NCBI GenBank assembly: GCA_027323595.1
Contig: DAHWBL010000284.1
Coordinates: 1 to 28,139, forward strand
Direction of reading: 5' to 3'
Source of the DNA: Acetobacteraceae bacterium
Lineage (GTDB): Bacteria; Pseudomonadota; Alphaproteobacteria; Acetobacterales; Acetobacteraceae
Length of the DNA stretch: 28,139 bases
The notes beneath the pieces were generated by a model, which had not been told where the DNA came from, made no database searches, and worked only from the letters and a program-made list of their open reading frames with translations. This document shows, piece after piece, positions 1-8,312 of the stretch (position 1 is the first letter of the stretch; each line of letters begins with the position of its first letter). The position numbers were made by a program, and so were the translations under genes.

Positions 1-374
1 CCGTGCGCCTGCTCGGGCTGGTCGCGCGCGCGGACGACAGCCTGGCGCAGATGCGCGACCGGCTGCCCTCGCTCGTCAACACGCCGGAGGCGCGGTTCGA
101 GTGCGCCGAGAATCGCAAGTTCGCGATCATCAAGGAGATCAAGGAACGGTTGCAGACCGCCGGCGCCAACGTCAACGACATCGACGGCGTGCGCGTGCAG
201 ACGGCCGATGGCTGGTGGCTGCTGCGCGCGTCCAACACCCAGGCGGTGCTGGTGGCGCGCTGCGAGGCGTCCTCGCCCGAGGGGCTGGAGCGGCTGAAGG
301 CGGCGCTGGTCGATCAACTCGGACACAGCGGCATCGCGGCGCCGGATTTTTCGGGTGAGAATGCCGGGCACTGA
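1..374 (+). CDS. Phosphomannomutase/phosphoglucomutase, C-terminal fragment (5' end outside window)
   Basis: Only the last ~123 codons are present; the reading frame is open to the left edge, so the real start lies outside the window. The visible part corresponds to the C-terminal domain (domain IV) of the alpha-D-phosphohexomutase family. The diagnostic piece is RASNTQAVLVARCEA near residues 75-89 of the fragment, matching the family's phosphate-binding loop (RxSNTxP-like), followed by a helix with LERLKAAL. Family enzymes interconvert hexose 1- and 6-phosphates through a phosphoserine located in the missing N-terminal half, feeding GDP-mannose and surface polysaccharide synthesis. The usual SNTEP is SNTQA here, seen in many alphaproteobacterial homologues as far as I recall. 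Whether mannose or glucose is preferred cannot be judged from this fragment. It converges on the small lipoprotein gene at 390, with 15 bases between the two stop codons. Confidence 0.85.
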   Translation, partial: VRLLGLVARADDSLAQMRDRLPSLVNTPEARFECAENRKFAIIKEIKERLQTAGANVNDIDGVRVQTADGWWLLRASNTQAVLVARCEASSPEGLERLKAALVDQLGHSGIAAPDFSGENAGH

Positions 375-389
375 TCCGCGCGGGTGGGT

Positions 390-722
390 TCAGTCCCCGG
401 CGACCATGCGCGGCGGTGGCCCGTCGATCAGCAAAATCGCCTCGCCGGGATGCAATCCGCCGGCGTCGGGCTGCACCACCGACAGGGCGCGGCCATCGGG
501 CATGCGCGCCACCAGTTCCACCCCCGAGTTGCCAGCCTGGCCGGCCAGCGGGGCGAGAATTCCGGTTGGTTGCAGGTTCGGAACCGGCCGGATCGCCACC
601 AGCACCGCCTTGGCGGGGGCGGCCGCGCTGGCCTCGGGCGGTGGCTGTTGGGGTGCCGCGCAGGCCGCCAGCAGCGACATGGCGGGCAACGCGGCGGCCA
701 GCAGGGTGACGGGTGCGCGCAT
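390..722 (-). CDS. Small outer-membrane-type lipoprotein, SlyB C-terminal-like, no glycine zipper
   Basis: A 110-residue predicted lipoprotein. The N-terminus is a short signal peptide with lipobox LLAAC (Cys21 lipidated), followed by a Pro/Ala-rich linker. The rest resembles the C-terminal half of SlyB/PcP-type lipoproteins: a strand with VLVAIRPVPN, then ELVARMPDGRALSVVQ, then LHPGEAILLIDG, which parallels the 'I-V-x-DGR-x-x-x-V-V-Q ... x-x-G-x-R-V' ending of that family. The glycine-zipper segment that normally sits between lipid anchor and this domain is absent. Start: the ATG has GGAGG 5 bases upstream (minus strand, at 732-728). Function is unknown; by analogy it may sit on the outer-membrane inner leaflet. 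The match is by eye and could be a general small beta-domain. It is transcribed divergently from the lytic transglycosylase gene. Confidence 0.6.
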   Translation of the reverse strand: MRAPVTLLAAALPAMSLLAACAAPQQPPPEASAAAPAKAVLVAIRPVPNLQPTGILAPLAGQAGNSGVELVARMPDGRALSVVQPDAGGLHPGEAILLIDGPPPRMVAGD

Positions 723-940
723 CGCGACCTCCGCATGCTGTCCCGCGCCGGATGCGTCAGGACCGTTGGGGCGTAACTTCTTGCGTGGATCAAAGCAATG
801 GCTTGTCTTGGAACCGCACCTTCTGTTAGTGGCTTAGCGTAGACTCTTGATGCTATCTCTCAAGGCCGTCCCCGGCCGGGACGGCCCGCCCGGCTATTGC
901 GGCGTGATCGGCCATCGATTCTGAGGAGGCGTTCGGTCGG
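723..940. promoter_or_regulatory. Divergent intergenic region between the small lipoprotein and lytic transglycosylase genes
   Basis: This 218-base spacer must carry promoters for both flanking genes. No strong sigma-70 promoter stands out. A weak plus-strand candidate is TTGTCT (803-808), 17 bases, TTAGTG (826-831). The right part holds a perfect 9-bp hairpin (864-886) and the transglycosylase Shine-Dalgarno GAGGAGG (923-929), 11 bases before its ATG. Short ORFs here show no recognisable protein. Confidence 0.4.
864..886. repeat. Perfect 9-bp inverted repeat (hairpin) in the leader of the lytic transglycosylase gene
   Basis: GGCCGTCCC (864-872), loop CGGCC, GGGACGGCC (878-886). It lies about 55 bases before the ATG at 941. 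It has no T-run on either strand, so it is not a convincing intrinsic terminator. It may be an RNA leader hairpin or a protein-binding palindrome. Confidence 0.5.
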
Positions 941-2020
941 ATGAGCCAGGCAACCCGGAGTGCGGCGGATCGGCGGTGCCGTCGTTGGTGGCGGCGCGCG
1001 ATGCCGATGGCCGTGGTGGCGGGGCTGGCGCTGTTGTCGGCCTGCGCGTCGGTGCCCGAGCATGCGGACCAAAGCCAGGAAGCGGCGCGCTATCGGGCGC
1101 ACGCGCATGACTACACGCCGCCCGGCCCGCCGGAAGACCCGTGGGGTCCGTATATCCACGAGGCATCGGCGCGGTTCGACGTGCCGGATCGCTGGGTTCG
1201 CCAGGTCATGCGGCAGGAATCGGGTGGCCGGCTGTATCTGAACGGCCAGCCTACCACCTCGCCGGTCGGCGCGATGGGGCTGATGCAGGTGATGCCCGAG
1301 ACCTATGACGGGCTGCGCGCCCGCTATGACCTCGGCGATGATCCTTACAACCCGTACGACAATATTCTCGCCGGCACCGCCTATATCCGCGAGATGTACG
1401 AGCTGTACGGCAACCCCGGCTTTCTGGCCGCCTACAATGCCGGGCCGCGGCGGCTCGATGATTACCTCGCCCATGGCCGCGGCCTGCCCGATGAGACCCG
1501 GCGCTATGTCGCGATGATCGGCCCCTATATCGCCGACGCCTATCCCGCGCATCGTTCCTCGGTCGATCTGGATGGCAGCGTGTCGGTGCCGTTGAATATC
1601 CCGGCCGGCCCGCGTGGTTCGGCGCGGACGCGCCTCGCCGCGGCGCGCGCGCCGGTGCAGGTGGCGATGCTGCCCGAGCCGCCGGCGGCTCCGCCATCGG
1701 CGGGTTCGTCCGCCCCGGCGCGGGGCAAGTCCGGATTTCACCTGATCCCGCAAGCCCTGGCGGCGGAATCGCTGCATCACGGCGGGCGTGACTGGGCGAT
1801 CCAGGTGGGTGCGTTCGGCAACCAGAATCTCGCGCGCGCCGCCGCCGGCTCCGCGCAGGGTCATGCCGGTGGCAAGTCGGTCGTGGCCGGGGTCAAGCAG
1901 GGTCGCACCACGCTCTATCGCGCGCGCGTGGTCGGGCTGTCGCGCGATGCCGCCGTGCAGGCCTGCGAAAAGCTGAAATCGCGCGGCTGCACGGTGCTTT
2001 CGCCCGACAGCCAGAGCTGA
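941..2020 (+). CDS. Lipoprotein lytic transglycosylase (SLT domain) with C-terminal SPOR domain
   Basis: A 359-residue murein-cleaving enzyme. Residues 1-35 form a signal peptide with a Arg-rich n-region and lipobox LLSAC (Cys35). The SLT/goose-lysozyme-like domain spans roughly 68-200: catalytic Glu93 in RQESGG, then GAMGLMQVMPET (110-121) and AYNAGP (164-169), the three signature blocks of family 1 lytic transglycosylases. A Pro/Ala-rich linker leads to a SPOR domain at about 284-355 (begins DWAIQVGAF), which in the family binds denuded septal glycan. Together these suggest a periplasmic, membrane-anchored enzyme cutting peptidoglycan near division sites. The start ATG has GAGGAGG 11 bases upstream; a later Met21 would give a shorter n-region. 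Family and domains are clear; division role is inferred from SPOR. Its stop lies one base from the stop of the convergent RND gene. Confidence 0.9.
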   Translation: MSQATRSAADRRCRRWWRRAMPMAVVAGLALLSACASVPEHADQSQEAARYRAHAHDYTPPGPPEDPWGPYIHEASARFDVPDRWVRQVMRQESGGRLYLNGQPTTSPVGAMGLMQVMPETYDGLRARYDLGDDPYNPYDNILAGTAYIREMYELYGNPGFLAAYNAGPRRLDDYLAHGRGLPDETRRYVAMIGPYIADAYPAHRSSVDLDGSVSVPLNIPAGPRGSARTRLAAARAPVQVAMLPEPPAAPPSAGSSAPARGKSGFHLIPQALAAESLHHGGRDWAIQVGAFGNQNLARAAAGSAQGHAGGKSVVAGVKQGRTTLYRARVVGLSRDAAVQACEKLKSRGCTVLSPDSQS

Positions 2021-2021
2021 A

Positions 2022-5000
2022 TTATTTGTCCAGCAACCGGCGGATCGCGGGGCGTCCGCGCCGGTGGCTCAGCCGTTCCAGCGCCAGATAGACGATCGGG
2101 GTGGTGTAGAGCGTCAGCACCTGGCTGACGATCAGCCCGCCGGCCACCGCGATGCCCAACGGGCGGCGCAGCTCCGAGCCGGTGCCGTGGCTGAGTGCGA
2201 GCGGCAGCGCGCCGAACAGCGCGGCGAGCGAGGTCATCAGGATCGGCCGGAAACGTTCGACGCAGGCAAGGCGAATGGCGTCGCGCGGCGCAAGCCCGCT
2301 CTCGCGTTCCGCCTCCAGCGCGAAATCCACCATCATGATGCCGTTCTTCTTGACGATGCCGAGCAGCAAAATCACCCCGATGATCGAATTCACCGACAAG
2401 GTGCCGCCGGAAATCTCGATGGCCAGCAGCGCGCCGAGCCCGGCCGCGGGCAGGGTTGAGATGATCGTCAGCGGGTGGATCAGGCTTTCATAGAGCACGC
2501 CGAGCACGATGTAGATCGAGATCAGCGCGGCCCCGAGCAGCAAAGGCTGGCTGGCCAGCGATTGTTCGAGGAATTTCGCGGTGCCGGCGAATTCGGTGTG
2601 CACGTTGTCGGGCATGCGCAGCTCGCGCGCCACCTGGTCCACCAGCCTGGTCGCATCGCCCAGCGCCTTGCCCGGCGGCAGGTTGAAGCTGATGGTGGCG
2701 GCAGGGATTTCGCCCTGGTGGCGCACGCCGAGCGGGGCGTTGCCCGGCGCGAAGCGGGCGATGCTCGACAGCCTGATCTGGTTGCCGGCGAAGCCGCTGA
2801 CGAAGATGCGGTCGAGCTGCGAGGCATCGGCCAGCACCGAGCGCTCGGCTTCCAGCACGACGCGGTACTGGTTGCGGTCGGTGTAGATGATCGAGATCTG
2901 GCGTTGCGAAAAAGCGTTGTTCAGCGCGTCGTCGATCGCGGCCACGCTGACGCCCAGGCGTGAGGCGGCGTCGCGGTCGATCACCAGGTTCTCCTGCGGG
3001 CCGGCGGCATCGTTGTCGCTGCTGACATCCTCGATGCCCGGCAGCGATTTCAGCCGCTCCTCCAGCCGCTGGGTCCAGATGCGCAGATCGGCGAGATCGG
3101 GGGTGAGCACGACGAACTGGAACTGCGCGCCGGTCGAGCGCCCGCCGGGACGCAGATCCTGTGCGGAGAACAGGATCGTTTGCACGCCAGGTATTTTCGC
3201 CAGATGCGGGCGCAGCCGGGCGATGATCTCCTCCGACGACGCCGAGCGCTCCGCCAGCGGTTTCAACTGGATCGTCAACTGGCCACGATTGAGCGAATTG
3301 AAGCCGCTCAAGATGCCGACCTGCGAGCCCACACCGGCCACGGCGGGGTCCGCGCTGATGATCGCCACCACCTCGCGCTGCAACCGCGACATCTGCGCGA
3401 ACGACACATCGGTCGCCGCGGTGGTGCCGCCCTGGATGATGCCGATGTCCTGGGTGGGCAGGAACTCCTTGGGCACCACGATGTAGAGCCAGACGGTGCC
3501 CGCGATGGTCAGCGCGAGCAGCCCCAGCATCATGCCCGGCCAGGCCAGCGCCTGGTCCAGGGTGCGTTCATACAGGCGCTGGTTGGCGGCCAGCAGACGC
3601 TCGATCGCATGGTCGATTTTGCCCGCCAGGCCACGCAGCGGTTGCGGCGGCCGCATGAAATGGCCGCAGATCATCGGCGTGACGGTGAGCGACACCAGTG
3701 CGGAGGTGAAGATCGCGATGGTGAGCGTCATCGAAAATTCGTGGAACAGCCGGCCAAGTATGCCGCCCATGAAAATCAGCGGGATGAACACCGCGACCAG
3801 CGAGACGCTGATGGAGATCACCGTGAAGCCGATCTGCCGCGCGCCGGCGATGGCAGCAGCCATCGCCGGCTCACCCGCATCGACACGGCGGACGATGTTC
3901 TCGATCATCACGATCGCATCATCGACGACAAAGCCGACCGAGATGGTGATCGCGATCAGCGAGAAGTTGTCGAGCGTGTAGCCAAGAAACCACATCCCCG
4001 CCAACGTGGCGGCAAGCGACAGCGGCACGGTGATCGCCGCGGCGATGGTGGGCGCGGCGCGGCGCAGGAACAGCAAGGTGACGAGCAGCACCAGAACGAC
4101 GGTGATGAGCAGGGTGAATTCGACATCGGCGATGGAGGTGCGGATGGTGCCGGTGCGGTCGGAGATGACATCGACCTTCATCCCCGGCGGCATCCAGCCG
4201 AGCAGTTGCGGCATCGCCGCGTCGATGCGGTTGACGGTGTCGATCACGTTGGCATCGACATCCTTGCTGATCTGGATCAGCACCGCGGGCTTTTCCGACG
4301 ACCAGGCGCCAAGCCGGGTGTTGGCGACGCCATCAACGATCTCGGCGATGTCGGACAGCCGCAGCATCGCGCCGTTGCGTGACCGCAATATCAATCCGGC
4401 ATAGTCGCCCGCGTGCGACAATTGCCCGTTGATGCCGATCATGGAGGCGCGCGCCGCACCTGAAAATCCGCCGAGCGGCTGTGTCACGTTGGCGGCGCGC
4501 AGCGCGTTGTACACGTCCTGGGCTGCAAGTCCGGTGGCGGCAAGACGCGCGGGATCAAGACGGACGCGCACCGCCGGGCGCTCCGAGCCCGAGAGCTGGA
4601 CCTGCGACACGCCCTCGATCTGTGCGAGGCGCTGGCCCAGAATGGTGTCGGCGACGTCATACATCTGCGCGGTGGACAGGGTTTGCGAGGTCAGCGCGAT
4701 GGTCATGATGGGTGCGGCGGCGGGATTGAATTTGCGAAAGATCGGTGGTGTGGGCAAATCCGATGGCAGGTCCACGATCGCCGCGTTCAGCGCCTCCTGC
4801 ACGTCGTGCGCGGCCGAATCCGCCGTGCGGTCCACATCGAACTGGATGATGATGGTCGAGCTGCCGGTGGCCGACAGCGAGGTCATCTCATTGATGCCGG
4901 GGATTTCGCCAAGCCGGCGTTCCAGCGGCGCGGCGATCGAGGTCGCCATCGTTTCGGGATCAGCGCCGGGGCGATTGACGAACACGACGATGGTCGAGAT

Positions 5001-5123
5001 ATCGACGCTGGGCAGCGAGGCGACGGCGAGAAACATGTAGCCCACGCCACCGCCGATCAGAATCCCGAGCGCGAGCAGGGTGGTCGCCACCGGTCGGCGG
5101 ATGAAGGTTTCCGAAAATCCCAT
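2022..5123 (-). CDS. mdtC: RND multidrug efflux pump, MdtC-like subunit (HAE1 family)
   Basis: A 1033-residue inner-membrane proton/drug antiporter subunit. The N-terminus (ETFIRRPVATTLLALG, first membrane helix) and overall length are typical of MdtB/MdtC proteins. The proton-relay aspartates of helix 4 are present as Asp401-Asp402 in VGFVVDDAIVMIEN. Two large periplasmic loops (about 35-335 and 560-860) are of normal size and, unlike the paralogue upstream, carry no insert. It is the last gene of the efflux operon: its ATG follows the MdtB-like stop codon directly, with no spacer, so the two pumps should be translated in close proportion. In E. coli MdtB and MdtC form a mixed 2:1 trimer; the paired arrangement here suggests the same. 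The gene symbol is by family resemblance and operon order. Substrates cannot be read from the sequence. Confidence 0.88.
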   Translation of the reverse strand: MGFSETFIRRPVATTLLALGILIGGGVGYMFLAVASLPSVDISTIVVFVNRPGADPETMATSIAAPLERRLGEIPGINEMTSLSATGSSTIIIQFDVDRTADSAAHDVQEALNAAIVDLPSDLPTPPIFRKFNPAAAPIMTIALTSQTLSTAQMYDVADTILGQRLAQIEGVSQVQLSGSERPAVRVRLDPARLAATGLAAQDVYNALRAANVTQPLGGFSGAARASMIGINGQLSHAGDYAGLILRSRNGAMLRLSDIAEIVDGVANTRLGAWSSEKPAVLIQISKDVDANVIDTVNRIDAAMPQLLGWMPPGMKVDVISDRTGTIRTSIADVEFTLLITVVLVLLVTLLFLRRAAPTIAAAITVPLSLAATLAGMWFLGYTLDNFSLIAITISVGFVVDDAIVMIENIVRRVDAGEPAMAAAIAGARQIGFTVISISVSLVAVFIPLIFMGGILGRLFHEFSMTLTIAIFTSALVSLTVTPMICGHFMRPPQPLRGLAGKIDHAIERLLAANQRLYERTLDQALAWPGMMLGLLALTIAGTVWLYIVVPKEFLPTQDIGIIQGGTTAATDVSFAQMSRLQREVVAIISADPAVAGVGSQVGILSGFNSLNRGQLTIQLKPLAERSASSEEIIARLRPHLAKIPGVQTILFSAQDLRPGGRSTGAQFQFVVLTPDLADLRIWTQRLEERLKSLPGIEDVSSDNDAAGPQENLVIDRDAASRLGVSVAAIDDALNNAFSQRQISIIYTDRNQYRVVLEAERSVLADASQLDRIFVSGFAGNQIRLSSIARFAPGNAPLGVRHQGEIPAATISFNLPPGKALGDATRLVDQVARELRMPDNVHTEFAGTAKFLEQSLASQPLLLGAALISIYIVLGVLYESLIHPLTIISTLPAAGLGALLAIEISGGTLSVNSIIGVILLLGIVKKNGIMMVDFALEAERESGLAPRDAIRLACVERFRPILMTSLAALFGALPLALSHGTGSELRRPLGIAVAGGLIVSQVLTLYTTPIVYLALERLSHRRGRPAIRRLLDK

Positions 5124-8100
5124 TCAGCGCGGACCGCCCGGCCGGCGCAGCCGTTCGAAGGCGAGATAGATCGACGGCGTGGTGAACAGGGTCAGGAACT
5201 GGCTGAACAGCAGCCCGCCGATGATGGTGATGCCAAGCGGGATGCGCAGCTCCGAGCCCGAGCCGCGTTCGCCGATCAGCGGCAGCGCGCCGAGCAGGGC
5301 GGCGAGCGTGGTCATCATGATCGGGCGGAAACGCAGCCTGCATGCCTCGACGATGGCCTGGCGCGCCGGCATCGCGCGGGTGCGCTCGGCGTCGAGCGCG
5401 AAGTCGATCACCATGATCGCGTTCTTTTTCACGATCCCCATCAGCAGCACGATGCCAACGATGCCGACCAGCGACAGATCATCGCCCACCAGCATCAGCG
5501 CGAGCAGCGCGCCGATGCCAGCCGATGGCAGGGTGGAGATGATGGTGACCGGATGGATGAAACTTTCATAGAGCACGCCAAGAACGATGTAGATGACGAC
5601 GATCGCGGCCCCGATCAGCCACGGCGTGCTGGCCAGGGATTTGCGGAATTCGGCGGCGTCGCCCGAGAAGCTGCCGGTGATGCTCGCGGGCATGCCCACC
5701 AAGGCGGAAGCGGCGATGACGCCATCGACCGCATCGCCCAGCGACGCGCCCTCGGCGAGGTTGAAGCTGATGGTCATGGAGGGAAACTGCTCCTGGTGCG
5801 TCACCACCAGCGGCGCGTTGCCGCGACGGATGGAGGCGATCTCCAGCAGCGGAACCTGCACCAGCCGGGTCGCGGTGGTGGTGGTGAGTGCCGCCGCGCC
5901 GGCGCTGGCGGTGGCGGTGATGGTGGTGCCGGTGATCGAGCCGACCGTGGTGTTCGAGCTGCCGATGTTGGTGATGCTGCCGGGCACGTAGAGCGAGGCG
6001 AGGCTTGCCGGATCGAGCTGGAAATCGGTGTTCGATTCGAGAACCACCCGATACTGGTTGGACTGCGCGAAGATCGTGCTGACCTGGCGCTGTCCGAAGC
6101 TGTCATACAGAACGTCCTGGATCGATTGCATGGTCACGCCCAGGCGCATCGCGGCGTCGCGATCGACATCGACGAAAATCTGGTGGCCGCCATCCTGTTG
6201 GTCGGAGGAGACATCGCGCAGACCAGGTTCGGCGCGAAGTGCCGCCAGCAATCGCTTCCCCCAGCGCGCGAGCTCGGCGGCGTCGGTGTCCATCAGCGTG
6301 TACTGGAACCGCGCGCGCGCCGCGCGGGTGCCGATGGTGATGTCCTGGACCGGCTGGAAATAGGCGCGCGCGCCAGGAACCCGCGCGGTCGCGGCCTGCA
6401 GCCGGGCGACGATGTCGGCGCCGCCCGCGCGCTCGGGGCGTGGCTTCAACGCCACGGTCAGCAGCGCGGTGTTGGCGGACATGTTGACCGTGCCGACGCC
6501 GATCGATTCCGTGACACCGGTGACGGCGGGGTCCTCGGCGATGTGGGCGGCGACATCATGCGAAAGCCTGGTCATGCGATCCTTGGAGGCGTCCTGCGCG
6601 CCTTCCAGCGTCACGATGATCATCCCGGTGTCCTGCATCGGCAGGAAGCCCTTGGGGATGACGATGTAGAGCGCGACGGTGCCCGCGAAGGTCGCGGCCG
6701 CGAGCCACAGCATCCAGCTCTGGCGATCCAGGCTCCATTGCAGCGCGCGCACATAGGCGCGGGTCAGCGCCGCGAAACGCTGTTCGAACCAGCGCGCGAC
6801 CAGGCCCGGGCGCGCCTGTGCCGCGGGGCGCAGAATCTGGCCGCACATCATCGGGGTGAGGGTGAGCGAGATCAGCGCGGAGACCAGCACCGCGACCGAC
6901 AAGGTGACCGAGAATTCCTTGAATAATCGGCCGATCACGCCCGACATGAACAATAGCGGGATGAACACCGCGATCAGCGAGATGGTCAGCGAGACGATGG
7001 TGAACCCGATCTGCCGCGCGCCGCGATAGGCCGCCTCCAGCGGCGGGGTGCCGGCCTCGATGTGGCGCACCACGTTCTCGATCATCACGATGGCATCATC
7101 GACGACAAAGCCGGTCGCCACCGTCAGCGCCATCAGCGACAGATTGTCGAGCGCGAAGCCGAGCATGGCCATCACCGCGAACGTGCCGATCAACGACAGC
7201 GGCAGCGCGAGCGAGGGAATGGCGGTGGCGCGCCAGGAGCCGAGGAACAGAAAAATCGTGATGGTGACGAGAACGACCGCGATGACCAGGGTGATTTCCA
7301 CATCCTGCACCGACGCGCGGATGGTGTCGGTGCGATCTGCCACCACCGACAGGCGGATCGAACTGGGCATGTTGCGCTGCAGATCGGGCAGGGCGGCGCG
7401 CACGGCGGCGACCGTCGCGACAATGTTGGCGCCGGGCTGGCGCTGGATGTCGAGCAGCACCGCGGGCGTGCCGCGATAAAAGCTGCGCGCGCTGGTGTTC
7501 TCCATCGCCTCGACCACGGTCGCGACATCGGACAGCTTGAGCGGCGCGTTGTTGCGCCAGGTGATGATGGTGTCGGCATATTGCGCGGGCGTGACGAGCT
7601 GGTCGTTGGCGCCCAGTGCCACCGCGCGGCGCGGCCCGTCGAACCCGCCCTTCGCGCCGTTCACGTTGGCGGAGGCAAGCGCGGTGCGCACATCCTCCAT
7701 CGACAGCGCATAGGAGGCGAGCCGGGCGGGGTCCGCGCGCACCCGAATGGCGGGGCGCAGTCCGCCGGCGATGGTCACGCGCCCGACCCCGTTGATCTGC
7801 GAAAGTCGTGGTTGCAGCACGGTGTCCGCCGCATCGGCCACCCGCTCCAGGGTGATCGCGTCAGAGCTGAGCGCGAGCGTCAGGATCGGCGCGTCGGCGG
7901 GATTCACCTTCGAATAGGTGGGCGGATAGGGCAGGTTGGTCGGCAGCGTGCCGGCCGATGCGTTGATCGCGCTTTGCACATCCTGCGCGGCGGCGTCGAT
8001 GTCGCGCGAGAGATTGAATTGCAGCGTGATGCGGCTGACGCCCTCGGCACTCGCCGAGGTCATCGTCTCCAGCCCGGTGATCTCGCCAAGCTGGCGTTCG

Positions 8101-8300
8101 AGCGAGGCGGTGACCAGCAGGGCCATGGTGTCGGCGCTGGCGCCCGGATAGGTCGTTGTCACCTCGACGGTGGGAAAATCGACCTGTGGCAGCGCCGACA
8201 AGGGAAGATCGCGATAGCCCAGAAGCCCGGCCAGCAGCAGCGCCACCGCCAGCAGGCTGGTGGCGACCGGCCGGGCGATGAAGGGCGCGCAGAGATTCAA
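5124..8300 (-). CDS. mdtB: RND multidrug efflux pump, MdtB-like subunit with a Thr/Ser/Ala-rich insert
   Basis: A 1058-residue RND antiporter subunit, closely related to its downstream neighbour. Proton-relay residues Asp401-Asp402 lie in TGFVVDDAIVMIEN of helix 4. The start is TTG at 8300-8298, chosen because the protein then begins NLCAPFIARPVATSLL, exactly where MdtB-type proteins begin; a GGAG (8313-8310) lies 9 bases upstream and overlaps the adaptor's TAG stop. Between this GGAG and the TTG runs a tract of seven G. Residues about 774-809 form a low-complexity segment rich in Thr, Ser, Ala and Gly in the second periplasmic loop, just before RLVQVPLLEIASI; the MdtC-like paralogue has none at the equivalent place. 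Part of the NodT-adaptor-MdtB-MdtC operon; substrates unknown. Confidence 0.87.
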   Translation of the reverse strand: MNLCAPFIARPVATSLLAVALLLAGLLGYRDLPLSALPQVDFPTVEVTTTYPGASADTMALLVTASLERQLGEITGLETMTSASAEGVSRITLQFNLSRDIDAAAQDVQSAINASAGTLPTNLPYPPTYSKVNPADAPILTLALSSDAITLERVADAADTVLQPRLSQINGVGRVTIAGGLRPAIRVRADPARLASYALSMEDVRTALASANVNGAKGGFDGPRRAVALGANDQLVTPAQYADTIITWRNNAPLKLSDVATVVEAMENTSARSFYRGTPAVLLDIQRQPGANIVATVAAVRAALPDLQRNMPSSIRLSVVADRTDTIRASVQDVEITLVIAVVLVTITIFLFLGSWRATAIPSLALPLSLIGTFAVMAMLGFALDNLSLMALTVATGFVVDDAIVMIENVVRHIEAGTPPLEAAYRGARQIGFTIVSLTISLIAVFIPLLFMSGVIGRLFKEFSVTLSVAVLVSALISLTLTPMMCGQILRPAAQARPGLVARWFEQRFAALTRAYVRALQWSLDRQSWMLWLAAATFAGTVALYIVIPKGFLPMQDTGMIIVTLEGAQDASKDRMTRLSHDVAAHIAEDPAVTGVTESIGVGTVNMSANTALLTVALKPRPERAGGADIVARLQAATARVPGARAYFQPVQDITIGTRAARARFQYTLMDTDAAELARWGKRLLAALRAEPGLRDVSSDQQDGGHQIFVDVDRDAAMRLGVTMQSIQDVLYDSFGQRQVSTIFAQSNQYRVVLESNTDFQLDPASLASLYVPGSITNIGSSNTTVGSITGTTITATASAGAAALTTTTATRLVQVPLLEIASIRRGNAPLVVTHQEQFPSMTISFNLAEGASLGDAVDGVIAASALVGMPASITGSFSGDAAEFRKSLASTPWLIGAAIVVIYIVLGVLYESFIHPVTIISTLPSAGIGALLALMLVGDDLSLVGIVGIVLLMGIVKKNAIMVIDFALDAERTRAMPARQAIVEACRLRFRPIMMTTLAALLGALPLIGERGSGSELRIPLGITIIGGLLFSQFLTLFTTPSIYLAFERLRRPGGPR

Positions 8301-8312
8301 CCCCCCCGGCTC

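Noticed and set aside
864..886. Intrinsic terminator for an upstream plus-strand transcript
   Set aside because: No gene on the plus strand ends nearby and there is no U-tract after the stem.
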